A stretch of 64,000 nucleotides of DNA from Oxytropis ochrocephala (lineage: Eukaryota; Streptophyta; Magnoliopsida; Fabales; Fabaceae), in assembly GCA_020916435.1 (NCBI GenBank), contig CM037090.1, positions 26,832,522 through 26,896,521 on the forward strand. The letters are read 5' to 3'. Positions 1 to 11,071 of this stretch are shown here, one piece after another. The notes beneath the pieces are model-generated. The model had not been told where the DNA came from. It was given only the letters and a program-made list of their open reading frames with translations, and did no database searches. Position numbers and translations under genes: made by a program. The first letter of the stretch is position 1, and each line of letters starts with the position of its first letter.

Positions 1-802
1 TGGTGAAACGGAGGACGGGGATCGCAACTAAGGGAGATGCTATTGGCAGGCCTTCGGAAATTTTTCTGGCGGATTTAGTGGCAGCACTTAAGACAAGGTG
101 GTGCTGGTATTTTTTGTGCAGCTGTTCTTTGAATTGAAAGTGTCAACTGGGAGATGGTTAGAGATTTGATAGTTTTGTGCGATAGTATGCAGTCTCCCAG
201 TGGGCAGTTGCAAGATGAAAGGTTAAAATGAACAGGGTGACTTTGTCAAGTGGTCATCTTCTGTCCTCCTCTGCCCATTTTCTTCATTCTTTAGTGTGGA
301 AAACATTTTTGTTAAGTCTACACTTTGATTTTATTGTGTTTTTTACTCTGTACTACCAAACGAGGTAAGATCCCCTTTTCTCCGCCTCCTTTTTCTTTGA
401 GTCCTTTTTTACCCATTCCAAACAGTGTGTTCTCACCGGAAAAAAAAAATCCAAACAGTGTGTTAGAGTGGATTGATCATGTGAGAAGAAGACCAATAGA
501 GGCTTCTAGGGTAGTGGGGGATTGATGAAACTCTAGGAGAAAACATTAAAAAGGAACTTCAATACAGTTGAAGTTTAGCCAAAGGACCAGACAAAACAAG
601 TATTAAACGGGTATGTGCAAGAGCTTTGCAAAGATCAAGTGACAAAGAGCAAAAGAACTGGGTCACTATAAGATGATCATAACTCATAACATGATCCTTA
701 GATAACTAAAGTTGATATTACTTTCCTTTGGTTGATTGGTTTGAATATTTTGAGATTTTATATGGACTTTATTTGCATATATGAATAGGATTTTTATATT
801 TA
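1..802. other. No supported gene
   Basis: I see no recognisable coding exon or element here. An open stretch of about 44 codons on the + strand runs in from the window edge and stops near base 138. It could be the tail of a gene lying outside the window, but I do not recognise the protein. The N-terminal exons of the TMEM135-like gene downstream were not found here either. Confidence 0.4.
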
Positions 803-1138
803 ATTCAAAGTAAAATATGTTTTAAAACGTCCTATTTTAGTCCTACACTTTTGGAAATATAATGTCGGTTTCTGACCTTGGAACTAAGGAGGTTCAACGT
901 GGGGAATACTTGCACGATATCCCTTAAAACCAAGGTTTGGGAGGTTTTAGATGTGTTTACATAGCTGTGAGAGGGTTTTTGTTTTGGAAGAATGTTGGCC
1001 TTTTATAGGAGTTGAGGGACCACAAACACCATATTTCCAAAAAAGTGGGACTAAAACTGGACATTTTAAAATTGAGGGATGAAAAATGGATTTTCGCAAA
1101 ACTATGGGAACTAAAAACATATTCTACCCTTAATTCAA
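803..1138. mobile_element. Degenerate inverted-repeat MITE
   Basis: The two ends are inverted copies of each other. Around 803-850 the sequence reads TTAATTCAAAGTAAAATATG then TTTTAGTCC; around 1045-1138 the reverse complement of the same blocks occurs (GGACTAAAA, then AAACATATT and TTAATTCAA). No coding capacity is present. The superfamily is not clear because no clean target duplication is visible. Confidence 0.5.
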
Positions 1139-1270
1139 TTAGGATTTTTACATCTTTTATTAGGAACTATATTATTGTAGTTAGGATTAGGTCATACTTT
1201 CTTAGTTTTCTAATATAACTATATTAGAGGACTTGGACAAAAATAATCAGGATTTGGTCATGATTTCTTA

Positions 1271-1543
1271 GAGCCCGTTTACTTTCCGAAAACATTTTTT
1301 GTTTTCATTTCCTAAAGTTGTATTCATTTTAAATTGCTAAGAATAAAATGAAAGACTATTGTAGTGAAAAATTGTGATAAAGAGAAGCTGAAGGACCGAC
1401 TGAAGAGAATGCATTTTTGGAAACAATGAAACTCAGTTTTTGCCATAATCAAAATTTCTGAAATTGCTGGATTTGTTATGTATGACATTTGTTAGTTTTA
1501 GTGGAAATGAATTCAGGAAACAAGAGAATGAGTAAACGGGGCC
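1271..1543. mobile_element. Tourist-like MITE (PIF/Harbinger type), TTA target duplication
   Basis: A 273-bp non-coding element. The left end is GAGCCCGTTTACT and the right end is its inverted counterpart AGTAAACGGGGCC. Each end is flanked by TTA (1268-1270 and 1544-1546), the 3-bp duplication expected of PIF/Harbinger-derived Tourist MITEs. Superfamily assignment rests on the TIR and duplication only. Confidence 0.65.
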
Positions 1544-1931
1544 TTAATTTCTTTTTTTTCCCCTTCTTTTTACTTTGTTTCCTAATGTTAACGATTGTCA
1601 ACATATATAAGACCCAGTTTGGATATTTTTTTTCTGGTTTGAAATTTTTTATCATCAAGCCTTGTACTGAGGTTTAAAGAATTAGTCTCTCACTAGCTCT
1701 CATTATACCTAATGTACATATATTCTCTGAAAGTATAAGTTACATCGTGTGACCAGTAATTAATGTTGTCAAGTTGATTTTTATTTATTTATTTTGAGTT
1801 TCTCGACTTCTGTAAATTATTTGATGTTATGGTTTTCATGTAAATCTTAAATGTTCCTCTATAGCATTTCATGCACCTCTCTGTTTCGAGTACTAACTTT
1901 TAATGATTTCATTAATCAACATATATTTCAG

Positions 1932-4290
1932 GTTATGTATGCCTTTGTAATGCGTCCTGAGAGCTTACCGAAAGCCTATCAAGACTTCATTCAAAAGACC
2001 GGACCTGTTGCAGAGCCCGTATACAAGGCTGTAAGGGATAGCTGTAGAGGTCATCCAGTTGACGTTGCTTCACTGCATGCTTACTTATCTCGCAAAGGAA
2101 AACCTGACTATATAAAGTTGGAGGAATTTCCCTCTATTATTCCTTGTTCCATCATTCATCCAGGAACACATTCATGTTTAGCTCACGATGTAAATGCAAC
2201 ATCAGCAACATTTAAGAAAACCTTCCCTCTTTATTTCTCTTTGACTTTTGTGCCGTTTGTTGTTCTGCACCTACAAAAGGTATTTTCCTGCCAAACTATG
2301 TGTTACTTGTATATCTGCAAATGGAATACTGTGCTTAAACAGTCTTATGCTAAAGGAACATGTGCATATTTTTTCAGTGTTTCTAGCAGGTACTCTGGAA
2401 GATTACTACAGCTAATACCATGTTACTAGCTTCCTTATTATGTTTTTCCTGTGAGAATTTCTTACAGAAGTAAATATATGTGCTTGTTGAAGTTGTGGGA
2501 ATTTAGATAAAAGGAGCAGAGTAACTAATAAAGACTTTCAATATTATTGATAATGCTTGATACTAGCTTGGTTACAAAAGACTAAACACTAATCCCCATT
2601 TATAGGGATACAGGGACTCAACCCTAAATAAGAAAATCAAGAAACAAATAATACTAATAAATAAGAAATATGGAAGCTAATCCTAAAAGATACGCTAAAA
2701 TTGAAAACTAATCCCAGGAGATAATCCAAGATATTCTAGCATAACTATAGATATTATGAGTTATTATTTTATATTCTAACCGTGCTTATAGCTTTGCGAC
2801 AAGCATGCTAGTATTAGTTAAATGGCCACGTAATTGAGTGTTATTTTTGCAATTTTTAATGTACCTCTACATGAATTGAGTATGAGTATAATTAATTGAA
2901 GGGCCTGTAAGACTTCAACTTCAATATGGATTCCTAGTTTCTTATTTTTGGTTTGTTGCACATCGTCTCCATACTGCTGTGATGTACTCATCAAGGTGCC
3001 TCTGTTCCCACAGTATGATCAGGTCATTCGGTCTTAGGAGGTCAAAATTCTATGAATTGTCCACTTTTAATTTCATGTTGCATCGTTTTTTTCTTAAAAA
3101 TCCATGTGTAGTTTTTATTTTCATATGTCCGACCCCCTCATGATTTCTTGGATGTTGTTATTCCAATGAAATAAATATTTTACTAATTTTTTGCTAAGCT
3201 TTATGTTACATAGAAGATCATGCCATTCATAACTATTGTATGCATGGTTGTCTTTAGTCTGCATCTACCAATGCCACAACTTCTTCTATTGCTGTCATTG
3301 CTGTAACTTCTGTCATGGCCATCGTTATTTTGGGCATTTCTTTTTTCTGATGAGTAAGTTTTTTTCTTTCAGTTCACTGGTGCTCCTTTCCGCACTTTCT
3401 GGTTTGCATGTAAAGGCGCTGTCCGCTCAACATCCTTTTTGTCTGCTTTTGTTGGAATCTTTCAGGTGTATGTTTGTTGTTTGTTATTATCCATTTCTAA
3501 TCTGTCAATGTATTATTAATATTCTTAATGTCTTTCTGGTTTTGCAGGCAGTCATATGCTTACATAGAAAACTTGCTTCAAGAGATCACAAATTTGTATA
3601 TTGGGTAGCAGGTGGGATAGCTGCCCTTTCAGTGTTATTGGAGAAAAAAGCGAGGCGGGGGTGAGCTAGCTTTATATGTTCTTCCCCGAGCAGTAGATTC
3701 ATTATGGTATATCTCGGTGAACAGGCACGTGGTTCCAAAAATTAGGAATGCTGAGGTATGTCTTCATGTTTATTTATTTATTAGTATTTTTTTGTAATAA
3801 TAGAGGGCAATCTTCATGTTACTCTGCACAAAATGTTACTGGAACTCTAATGCCAACCTGAGTTTTTTTGAAACAAATGTGTTAAGGCTTTTTTAGTCTT
3901 TTAGCTCCAATATCCTTCTGCAACTCCATAATCAGAGAATGAGAATTTTATGATAGGAGATTGATGAAAATTGAGTACTAGCCTTGTACAACAAAGTGTA
4001 GAAATCTCATTTTATGCTTTTACTTGGTATAGGTCTTCTTGTTTTCTCTCTGTATGGGAGGGATCATGTATTACTTGGAATATGAGCCAGAAACCATGGC
4101 ACCATTTCTTAGAGGTCTGATCCGTCGCTTCCTTGCCAGCAGAATTAGCAATCCGAGTCCACCATCTAATCGAACTGCTTCTCAGACATACCTACAAGCT
4201 CTTGATGGCATGGCGAAGCCAAAATTACTAGAGAGCAGGGACGCTGAATCTTCTGAGAAGTACAATCTTGAATCTATTCCTGGGCTTTGA
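1932..4290 (+). CDS. TMEM135-like membrane protein, C-terminal exons, frameshifted
   Basis: Four exons are clear: 1932-2279, 3373-3465, 3548-3755 and 4033-4290 (TGA at 4288-4290), each bounded by AG and GT. They encode about 300 residues of the plant TMEM135/Tim17-related family, starting VMYAFVMRPESLP and including the conserved block IIPCSIIHPGTHSC, then VVLHLQK, FLSAFVGIFQ, the VYWVAGGIAALSVLLEKKARR membrane region and GGIMYYLEYEPETMAPFL. Animal TMEM135 acts at peroxisomes and mitochondria; the plant role is not settled. The first exon starts in phase 0 behind an acceptor, so N-terminal exons are missing and probably lie outside the window. Exon 3 is 208 bp where the conserved reading needs 207: an extra G in the run at 3657-3661 stops the frame at TGA, while ELALYVLPRAVDSLWYI continues one frame over. 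This is either a pseudogene lesion or a sequence error. Confidence 0.82.
2490..2790 (-). mobile_element. Probable solo LTR (Ty1/copia-like), reverse orientation
   Basis: It lies in the first visible intron of the TMEM135-like gene. Read on the minus strand it has the look of an LTR: an AT-rich start, a central CCCTATAAATGGGG promoter-like block, then a T-rich R/U5-like segment ending near ATTCCCACAACTTCAACA. No internal coding region or second LTR is seen. The borders are approximate. Confidence 0.4.
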
Positions 4291-4299
4291 CATTGTATT

Positions 4300-5285
4300 G
4301 TGGGTCTATTTTTGGGGGTTGGGGTCAGGTGGAGGGGACTATCTGTCTGAAGTTCTGTTTCTTTTAGGTTATAGGATATCCTATCTCGGTAGTCAATCTT
4401 TTCAGCTTAGCTCCATCTAACTACAAGTTTTGTTTTTATTATTTTAAAACGGAACCAGATTCAATAATTAGTTTCACTTTCACCACAGCCTCCGCATTTT
4501 TTCATTGATGATGATTGTTAATGAAGGTGTACCGGATGATCAGTTGGATTTTAGTCCTTTATAATTTTATGTGGAAAAAAATTATCATATATGATTGAGT
4601 GGTTAGTTGTTTAGTTTTATCATTTTCCTACACATAAAGAGGCCATATATAAGACTACTAAAGAAACTGCATCAGAGTTTTTTTTCCTTTTACTGCAAGT
4701 TTTAATCAGAGTTAAAAGAAGAAATAAATCGCAGGTTAGAAATAGTCTTAGAAACAACTTCCGTTTAAATATTAGTAATACAAAGTTGAAAAATTATAAA
4801 TTCAGCAATGGACGCAAGCATCATTGTTTGGAGGTCGTAAGTAGAGAATAAATGATACCACAGATTGCAGATTTAATTTTTTTTCCTATCATATAAAATG
4901 ATGGGAAGGTAGAAGATGCTAACCATTAACCATACAGATTTAAGCAGAATAGATGTAATAGAAGAATGTTTTGGGTATGATTCATGATAGAAAAATACCA
5001 TTTGAATTTAAAAGAATAATGTATACTACTACCTCCATCCGTTCTTTATTATAGGAAGTATTTGTGTATTTTTTTTATCCTGTTTTTATAAGGGATTTTA
5101 TCCTGATTGTAAGAAGAAAAACCTTATATCAAAATGTGTAATTGTTTTTGAAAAGAGTACTCCCTCCGTAACACAATATAAGCAAAAATCAACACTTTTA
5201 TTTGTAACACAATATAAGAAAATCTTAACTTTTTCAACTTTATTTAATGATGACATTCCAAAATTACCCTTCAGTTTACTTAATT
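4300..5285. other. Intergenic spacer with Stowaway-type MITE fragments
   Basis: There is no gene here. Two pieces with the Stowaway/mariner-like terminal signature are visible: CTACCTCCATCCGTTC near 5030 and TACTCCCTCCGTAACAC near 5159. The sequence CACAATATAAG recurs within about 50 bases of the second. The pieces overlap or are truncated, so no full element can be drawn. Confidence 0.5.
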
Positions 5286-6438
5286 GACTTAAAGGTACTT
5301 TTCGTCCCTGCAAATATCAGAAAAATCCAGTTTCGTCCCTGCAATTTTAATTTTTTTTAAAAAAACCCTTACAAATACCAAACGCTTCTAGTTTGATCCC
5401 TGGTGTTAGTTTTGTTCTCACACTGTTAATGGATTGTGAAGTGGCTGCCAACATGGAATCCACATGAAGTTCTCTCTTCCCTCCCTCTGACTTTGACTTT
5501 TCTCCTCTCACAAGTTCTCACTTTCCCTTTCACTTCTTCATAAAACCATCTTCATCTTCATCCCAAACCAACAACAAAAAACACATAATACCCATTCAAA
5601 AAAACACAGAATACCAATTCAGATCGAATCTCAACCACAACCTCACTTGTCTCCCTCTCTCAAAAACCCTCCCCTCATCTTCCTCGCCTTCAACCTCTTT
5701 CTCTTCTTATTTTCCTCTCATTCTCTCTCTCCTGGAGTCTATACCCTTTTGGAAATGTTAGGTTTCAAAAAAACATATAATACCCATTCAAAAAAACACA
5801 GAATACCAATTCAGATCGAATCTCAACCACAACCTCACCTTGTCTCCCTCTCTCAAAACCTTCAACCTCTTTCTCTTCTTATTTTCCTCTCATTCTCTCT
5901 CTCCTGGAGTCTATACCCTTTTGGAAATGTTAGGTTCCAAAATCCTAATTTTTCCTTTACAAATCCCTCTCCTCTTTTTAATTTCATGTGTTTGTTTTAA
6001 TTTTCCAAAGTTTCAAGAATTTGAGAGATAGAGTGCTTTGTTGTTTTCCACCACCACCTCCATACTCAAAATCACCACAACACCAAACCTGCAGCTGCGA
6101 GAGATGAAACAAAGAGAGGGAGAAGAAGAAGAGAAGAGAAGAGAGATAGAGTGCTTGTTTGGTTTGCAAAATTTCTAGAATCTGGGAAAAATAAAATGAA
6201 GAAGAGGATTGGAATATTAGGGATTTCCAGAATCTGAGAGAAATGAAATAAATTATCCAACTTGGCATCCATGTTGGCAGTCACATCACCATCCACTAAC
6301 GGTGTTAGCCAAAAACTAACCGCGGGGACCAAACTAGAAGTATTTGGTATTTACAAAGGCTTTTTTAAAAATCTTAAAATTGCAAGGACGAAACTGGATT
6401 TTCTAGATATTTGCAGGGACGAAAAGTACCTTTAAGCC
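5286..6438. mobile_element. Non-autonomous Mutator-like element with long TIRs
   Basis: A 1153-bp element with terminal inverted repeats of roughly 180 bp. Both ends read G(A/G)CTTAAAGGTACTTTTCG inward, followed by the TTTCGTCCCTGCAA block and, further in, by the matching blocks around TGCCAACATGGA (about 5449 and, inverted, 6268). The flanking 9-mers are TACTTAATT (5277-5285) and TATTTAATT (6439-6447), one mismatch, which fits a Mutator-type 9-bp target duplication. No transposase is encoded. The TIR start resembles that of the element at 34308-35640. Confidence 0.75.
5583..5940. repeat. Tandem duplication (period 192 bp) inside the MULE-type element
   Basis: A segment beginning near CCCATTCAAAAAAACACAG (5591) is repeated from 5783 with period 192, ending in the shared block TTTTGGAAATGTTAGGTT. 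The first copy has about 25 extra bases in a CCTC-rich stretch. The open frames across it are products of this pyrimidine-rich sequence and look non-coding. Confidence 0.7.
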
Positions 6439-7588
6439 TATTTAATTTTTAGTTTTAATAGTAAAATAAGTCATTAATTGAAACAAATTTGTTGTAAATG
6501 CATAGTGGTTGGGAACTCAATTGGTTAATGCAAGCGCCGAATTCAAGAGCCATGGAAGATGAGTAGTTTTAATATTATCACCACAACTTAATTTTCAACG
6601 TACCGTGGGAGAGTTTTTCAGGTTTTATAATTATTTTATTGTCAAAAAAAATTAATACTATCAAGGAGAAGGTCTCCAAAATCATGGAGTAGTTGAACTC
6701 TAATCAAGATATTTATGAGTTCGTACAAAATACTACTAGTAATTTAATAAGGGTAATTTAGGTAACATGTCACAAAAATAAATGTAAGTTAGTACTCCCT
6801 CCGTTACCGTTTATAAGTAAATATAACTAATTCACACATATTAAGAAAACTACTAACTAATTCACACATTTATTTTTGACAACTTAAAATATACAGTTGA
6901 AAAAAAAATGAATTGCAAGTACATGCTGCGTTAAAATAAATATGTACGAGCATCTGTCATAAAAATATATTTAGAAATATAAATAAATAGTATCATACTA
7001 ATTTTATATATGAATTTATGATATATTTTGGAAGTAATACATGGTCGTTAAACTCGTAATTTTTTACAACCAAGGGCGATTTGCAGTCATATTTTTGTGC
7101 AGCTTCACTGATTCAGAAAATCTTCTGCGGAAATCTCAACGTTAAATGAGTTGGGGGTCTATCTTTTCTCCAGGGAGATGTGTCAATATTAATCCCTTAG
7201 TTTTGTTTACTGTGCATGCATTAGTCAACATTTTCACTTAACTTTTTTTGGACTGAACCATATTCACTTAATAGTAACTACTGAATCCGTAATTATATCA
7301 CTGCATAACACTCAAATCAGTGATATAGCTTTTACGTTGAAAATTAGAAATTATATCCAAAGCTTCTCTAAATTCCATAACATGCTCAGCGTATCTAATA
7401 GCGCTTAAATGGAGTTCATTAACGATAATATACTTGTTCCATAACATACAAGTTAATGTGATAACTAACGGAAATACTTGTTCCATAACATAAAAGTTCG
7501 ATGTATACAAGTAGGCAAAATTTAACCTTATTAGATGATTGAATATGTTAAACATATTGATGAAACAAAGGATCACAATACTGGATTG
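6439..7588. other. Intergenic, AT-rich, one Stowaway-like fragment
   Basis: This lies downstream of the helicase gene, which ends at 7589 on the minus strand, so the high-coordinate part probably holds its 3' UTR. A Stowaway-type end, GTACTCCCTCCGTTACCG, is present near 6791 with AT-rich sequence behind it. No other gene is seen. Confidence 0.5.
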
Positions 7589-10500
7589 TTACAATGATTT
7601 GTACTGCTCAATAAGACGAGATGCATGAAGGCGGGATGTAGGGGTCGTGGTGCATCCCAGTTTCTTCAAATAAGAGATCTGCAGAAAGCCAAAAACTAGG
7701 TGTATCATATCCAAGACAGATTTCCATGCCCAATGATACTGAAATAAAAAATGCACAATCCTCAAACCACGAATCTCAAAGAGGCAAATTGAGTGATGGG
7801 GCAAAAACATGCACTCTACTCTTCTAATTCTGACTAAATTTCCAGATTCCTTCCTAATTCCCCACTTCCTCTATTTATTACAATCTGTTACACCAGCTTG
7901 TTAGTTAGTTACAGCTAACAGTTTGTCAGTTACAATTAGTTGTTTCCTTCCTTATTCTTTTTAATGTATACCTTTCTAATAAGTGGCCCAATTAACCATA
8001 TACCCCAAGAAAGGAATAAACCCAAAAAAATGAAATGAAAGGTGTTCATTCACCATGAATTTTTACCTGCTTGTCACTCGGTGTTGCCGAACCCATTGAA
8101 TTCTCAATCTTTAATTTCAGGAAATGTTCCTGAAAAGTGCAAAACACTCAAGTCTCAATTTCAATATCAGAGCAACCAGGAAAACTGATGCATGCTATGT
8201 TTATAAATCTAGCCCATAAACCAAACAGTTTCGTGGAACCACCCAGAACTGGTGAAAACTACACAAACGTTTTGAGTAAGGAGACGTGTAGATTTATTAA
8301 AATTGCCAGTTAAATGATCTTTTTGAAATTTTAGGGATCATAAGTATTGAGAGTTCCACATCGGATGTGATATGATGACCTGAAAAGTGATGAGAGAGAG
8401 AGGGAGAGAGAGAGAGAGAGAGAGAGAGTTGAATGACTGATATCCATCAGTTAAAAATTGTAAATGAACTATTTATACAAATTATTAGTACCTATTTATA
8501 CAAATAATCTAGGTTATGTACTGGTTTTGTATTACAATATAAGTGTACTAATGCCATGAGACAGACAAAACAATAAGAATGCTAATATTGTAAAGAGCTT
8601 ATAATATGAAAGACATCCTTCATCTTACAAGCTACCTTTTGGAGTTCGGTTAGGCCCAAACTAACATGACTTCAAAGCCTATTTTAGATCCATCAGGCCA
8701 CCACCATATTATTCATGCGCCAAGTCCCATTGTGCTAGGCATGAGGGTGAGGGGGTGTACTAAGAAAAACCCAAGTCACATGTTGACTAGAGAAATAAGA
8801 GTTCATAATGAAATGATAACACTCACCTTACAAACTAGTTTTGTAGGGTTGAGTTAGGTCCAACTCAAATTCTAAAAGATGCAAATCATAACTAGTGAAA
8901 GCACAACCAACCTGTTTTTCTCTCGTAAGATGAGCACGTTTGTCGGCAGGAATTTGCTCCCATCTCAAAACCTACAAGGAAGTAAATGTCAGAATTCAAA
9001 TAGGAGATCAAGCAAGTTCCATTTCCTTTAAAATCCCAGTATCGTAGAAATAAAACCATATATGTGGCTTCAGCAACATGTAAATGCACTTACATATTGA
9101 GCATACTGAATTGCGTCATCACAGCATAAACAAGACTTTAGTTTATTCAACAAATCCTGAAATTGCAATTAGAAATCAAGGCATTGAAAACAATTAATAA
9201 CAAGGCATCACAGCATAGAAATTATGTTATAAGAGATTGCAGATGATGTAGCAAGAGACGTAATGAGAACAATATTTGACAGACTGGTGTCAGTAAAGAA
9301 AGTGAGTTACATTACATGGGCCATGTCAACACAATAATCCATGTGTGGCAGATGCCATGCCATCATTTAACCGCTGGAGTTAGAGCATCTCCAATAGTCA
9401 CATTATTTTTAAGCATCTATTAATTTTTTTCTCGAATGATAAACTCTTAAGAACCCAAATGGGTTCCACAATTTATCTCACTTTTATATTTTTTTATCTA
9501 CAAGTAAAACATTTCAAGAACTTTGTTTCTCTTTTTGTCAATTGAAATATTATATTTTAATGAAATGAACCACACACGACCGCTGCTTGCATACAAACTC
9601 ATTTCTTAGGCTTTCTTCCACTCTAGCCATGAACAATGCTTTATTGGGTTCGTAAAGTAACATGCCGGCAAACCATAAGTTTAAGAACTACCACTAGAGG
9701 TGCCCTTATCAGCTAGGACCAATACTTTAACGGTGCATTTCGTAGGGACTAACCATGCCCAAAAAAATTTATACGATTAAAAACATATTTAACTCAATTG
9801 TTAATGATGAATGCATGAATTTATCCATTAAAAGCATTCCTCAAAAATGAAAAATTTGTTAACGTGAAATACATAATAAAAATATATAAGAGAACAATAT
9901 GTAACAAAAACAGGCAGTACAAGAAGATATGATATTGCAAACCTTGTTTTTGTTCCCCTTTTGTCTAAGGCGTTCATCAATTACAAAACCAACCTGAACA
10001 TTCAATATGGAAAAATTTACTTACCAAATAAACAAATTCAATAATATTCATGCACTAATAATAGAGCAAAATGGAATCATTTAAAATAACACAAGAGAGA
10101 GAGCTGAATAACGTTTCATGCACTAATAATAGACCAAAATGTATTACTTGGAAGTAGTTCTCGTGTTAATTAGCACCTTGTATTCGGTTAGGACACCCCT
10201 AGAGTCCTAGTTTTGATAAATATATACATACAATCTTTTGCTTTTAAAAAAAAAAAGTTTAGAGTTATTATTGCAGTATGTTGTAACCGCCAATGTAGCA
10301 GTTAGGTATTTTGCATAAATAGAGAGGGAAAGGAATAGGAGAGGCAGTCATTAGATGGGAATTGGGAGGGAGAGACCAAGCTCTCCAATTCTTGGTGGGG
10401 AAATCCATTGTACACAATGTCACATCACTCTAATTCTTCTTCCTTTCTACTTTCTTAAAATTCAGTGACTGTAAGTGTGATTATGCAGCAATGTATAACA

Positions 10501-11071
10501 GTTTCTGTTTCAATCTTTTATCATTTAGTACCACTTTCTATCAGTAAGGTGTGTGTTGAGTGTCTGAGGGAAGGAAATTAAGCTACGGGGAGAGGAAGAG
10601 GATCTGGTCTAACTAAAGAGAACATTTTTAAGAAGTTCGCATGTTAGGTATTAGTTGTCACCTTATCTAGCAACCTCTTTTGATCTTGAAATGCTTTCTT
10701 TTTGGCCCATTGATGGAATAAATGGGAAACAATAGATCTGTCTTCTACACTGAATCTGCCAAAAACTAATATGTAATGATTAAAATAAATATTTCAAATT
10801 TAATTATGGCTGATATCATTAACAAATAATAGTAATGTAATTGTAAAAGTAAAAAGAAAAACCTTCTTAAGAAACTACTACTGTTTGCCGCTGCAAATTC
10901 TGCAAGCTCATTGGAAGCCTCACTAAAATTATCTTTGAGCAGATCACTAGGCACAGGGACCAAATCTGCTTCAGAGTGTTGCTTATTAATCAACAAACCA
11001 GTGGTGCAACAGGCAGTTTCCGTTTGACGAGCTTCTTGCTTTGTCCGTAGTTCTTGCAAATTTATTTCACC
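7589..11071 (-). CDS. SRS2: SRS2-like helicase, exons 23-29 (C-terminal region)
   Basis: Part of the helicase gene. Exons: 23, 10863-11071; 24, 10662-10755; 25, 9943-9993; 26, 9094-9156; 27, 8912-8971; 28, 8067-8129; 29, 7589-7678, ending in TAA at 7591-7589. They encode the region after the helicase core, including RFSVEDRSIVSHLFHQWAKK, VLRWEQIPADKRAHLTREKQ and the terminal ISYLKKLGCTTTPTSRLHAS. No catalytic motif is recognised; the region is conserved in plant SRS2-like proteins as far as I can recall. The introns are small apart from insertions noted separately. Confidence 0.88.

Noticed and set aside
1..138. Possible terminal exon of an upstream gene
   Set aside because: Open for 44 codons but unrecognised and cut by the window edge; too little to call.
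5647..6031. Open frames rich in Leu, Phe and Ser
   Set aside because: They lie in the pyrimidine-rich tandem repeat of a non-coding MULE-type element, occur in several overlapping frames and match no family.
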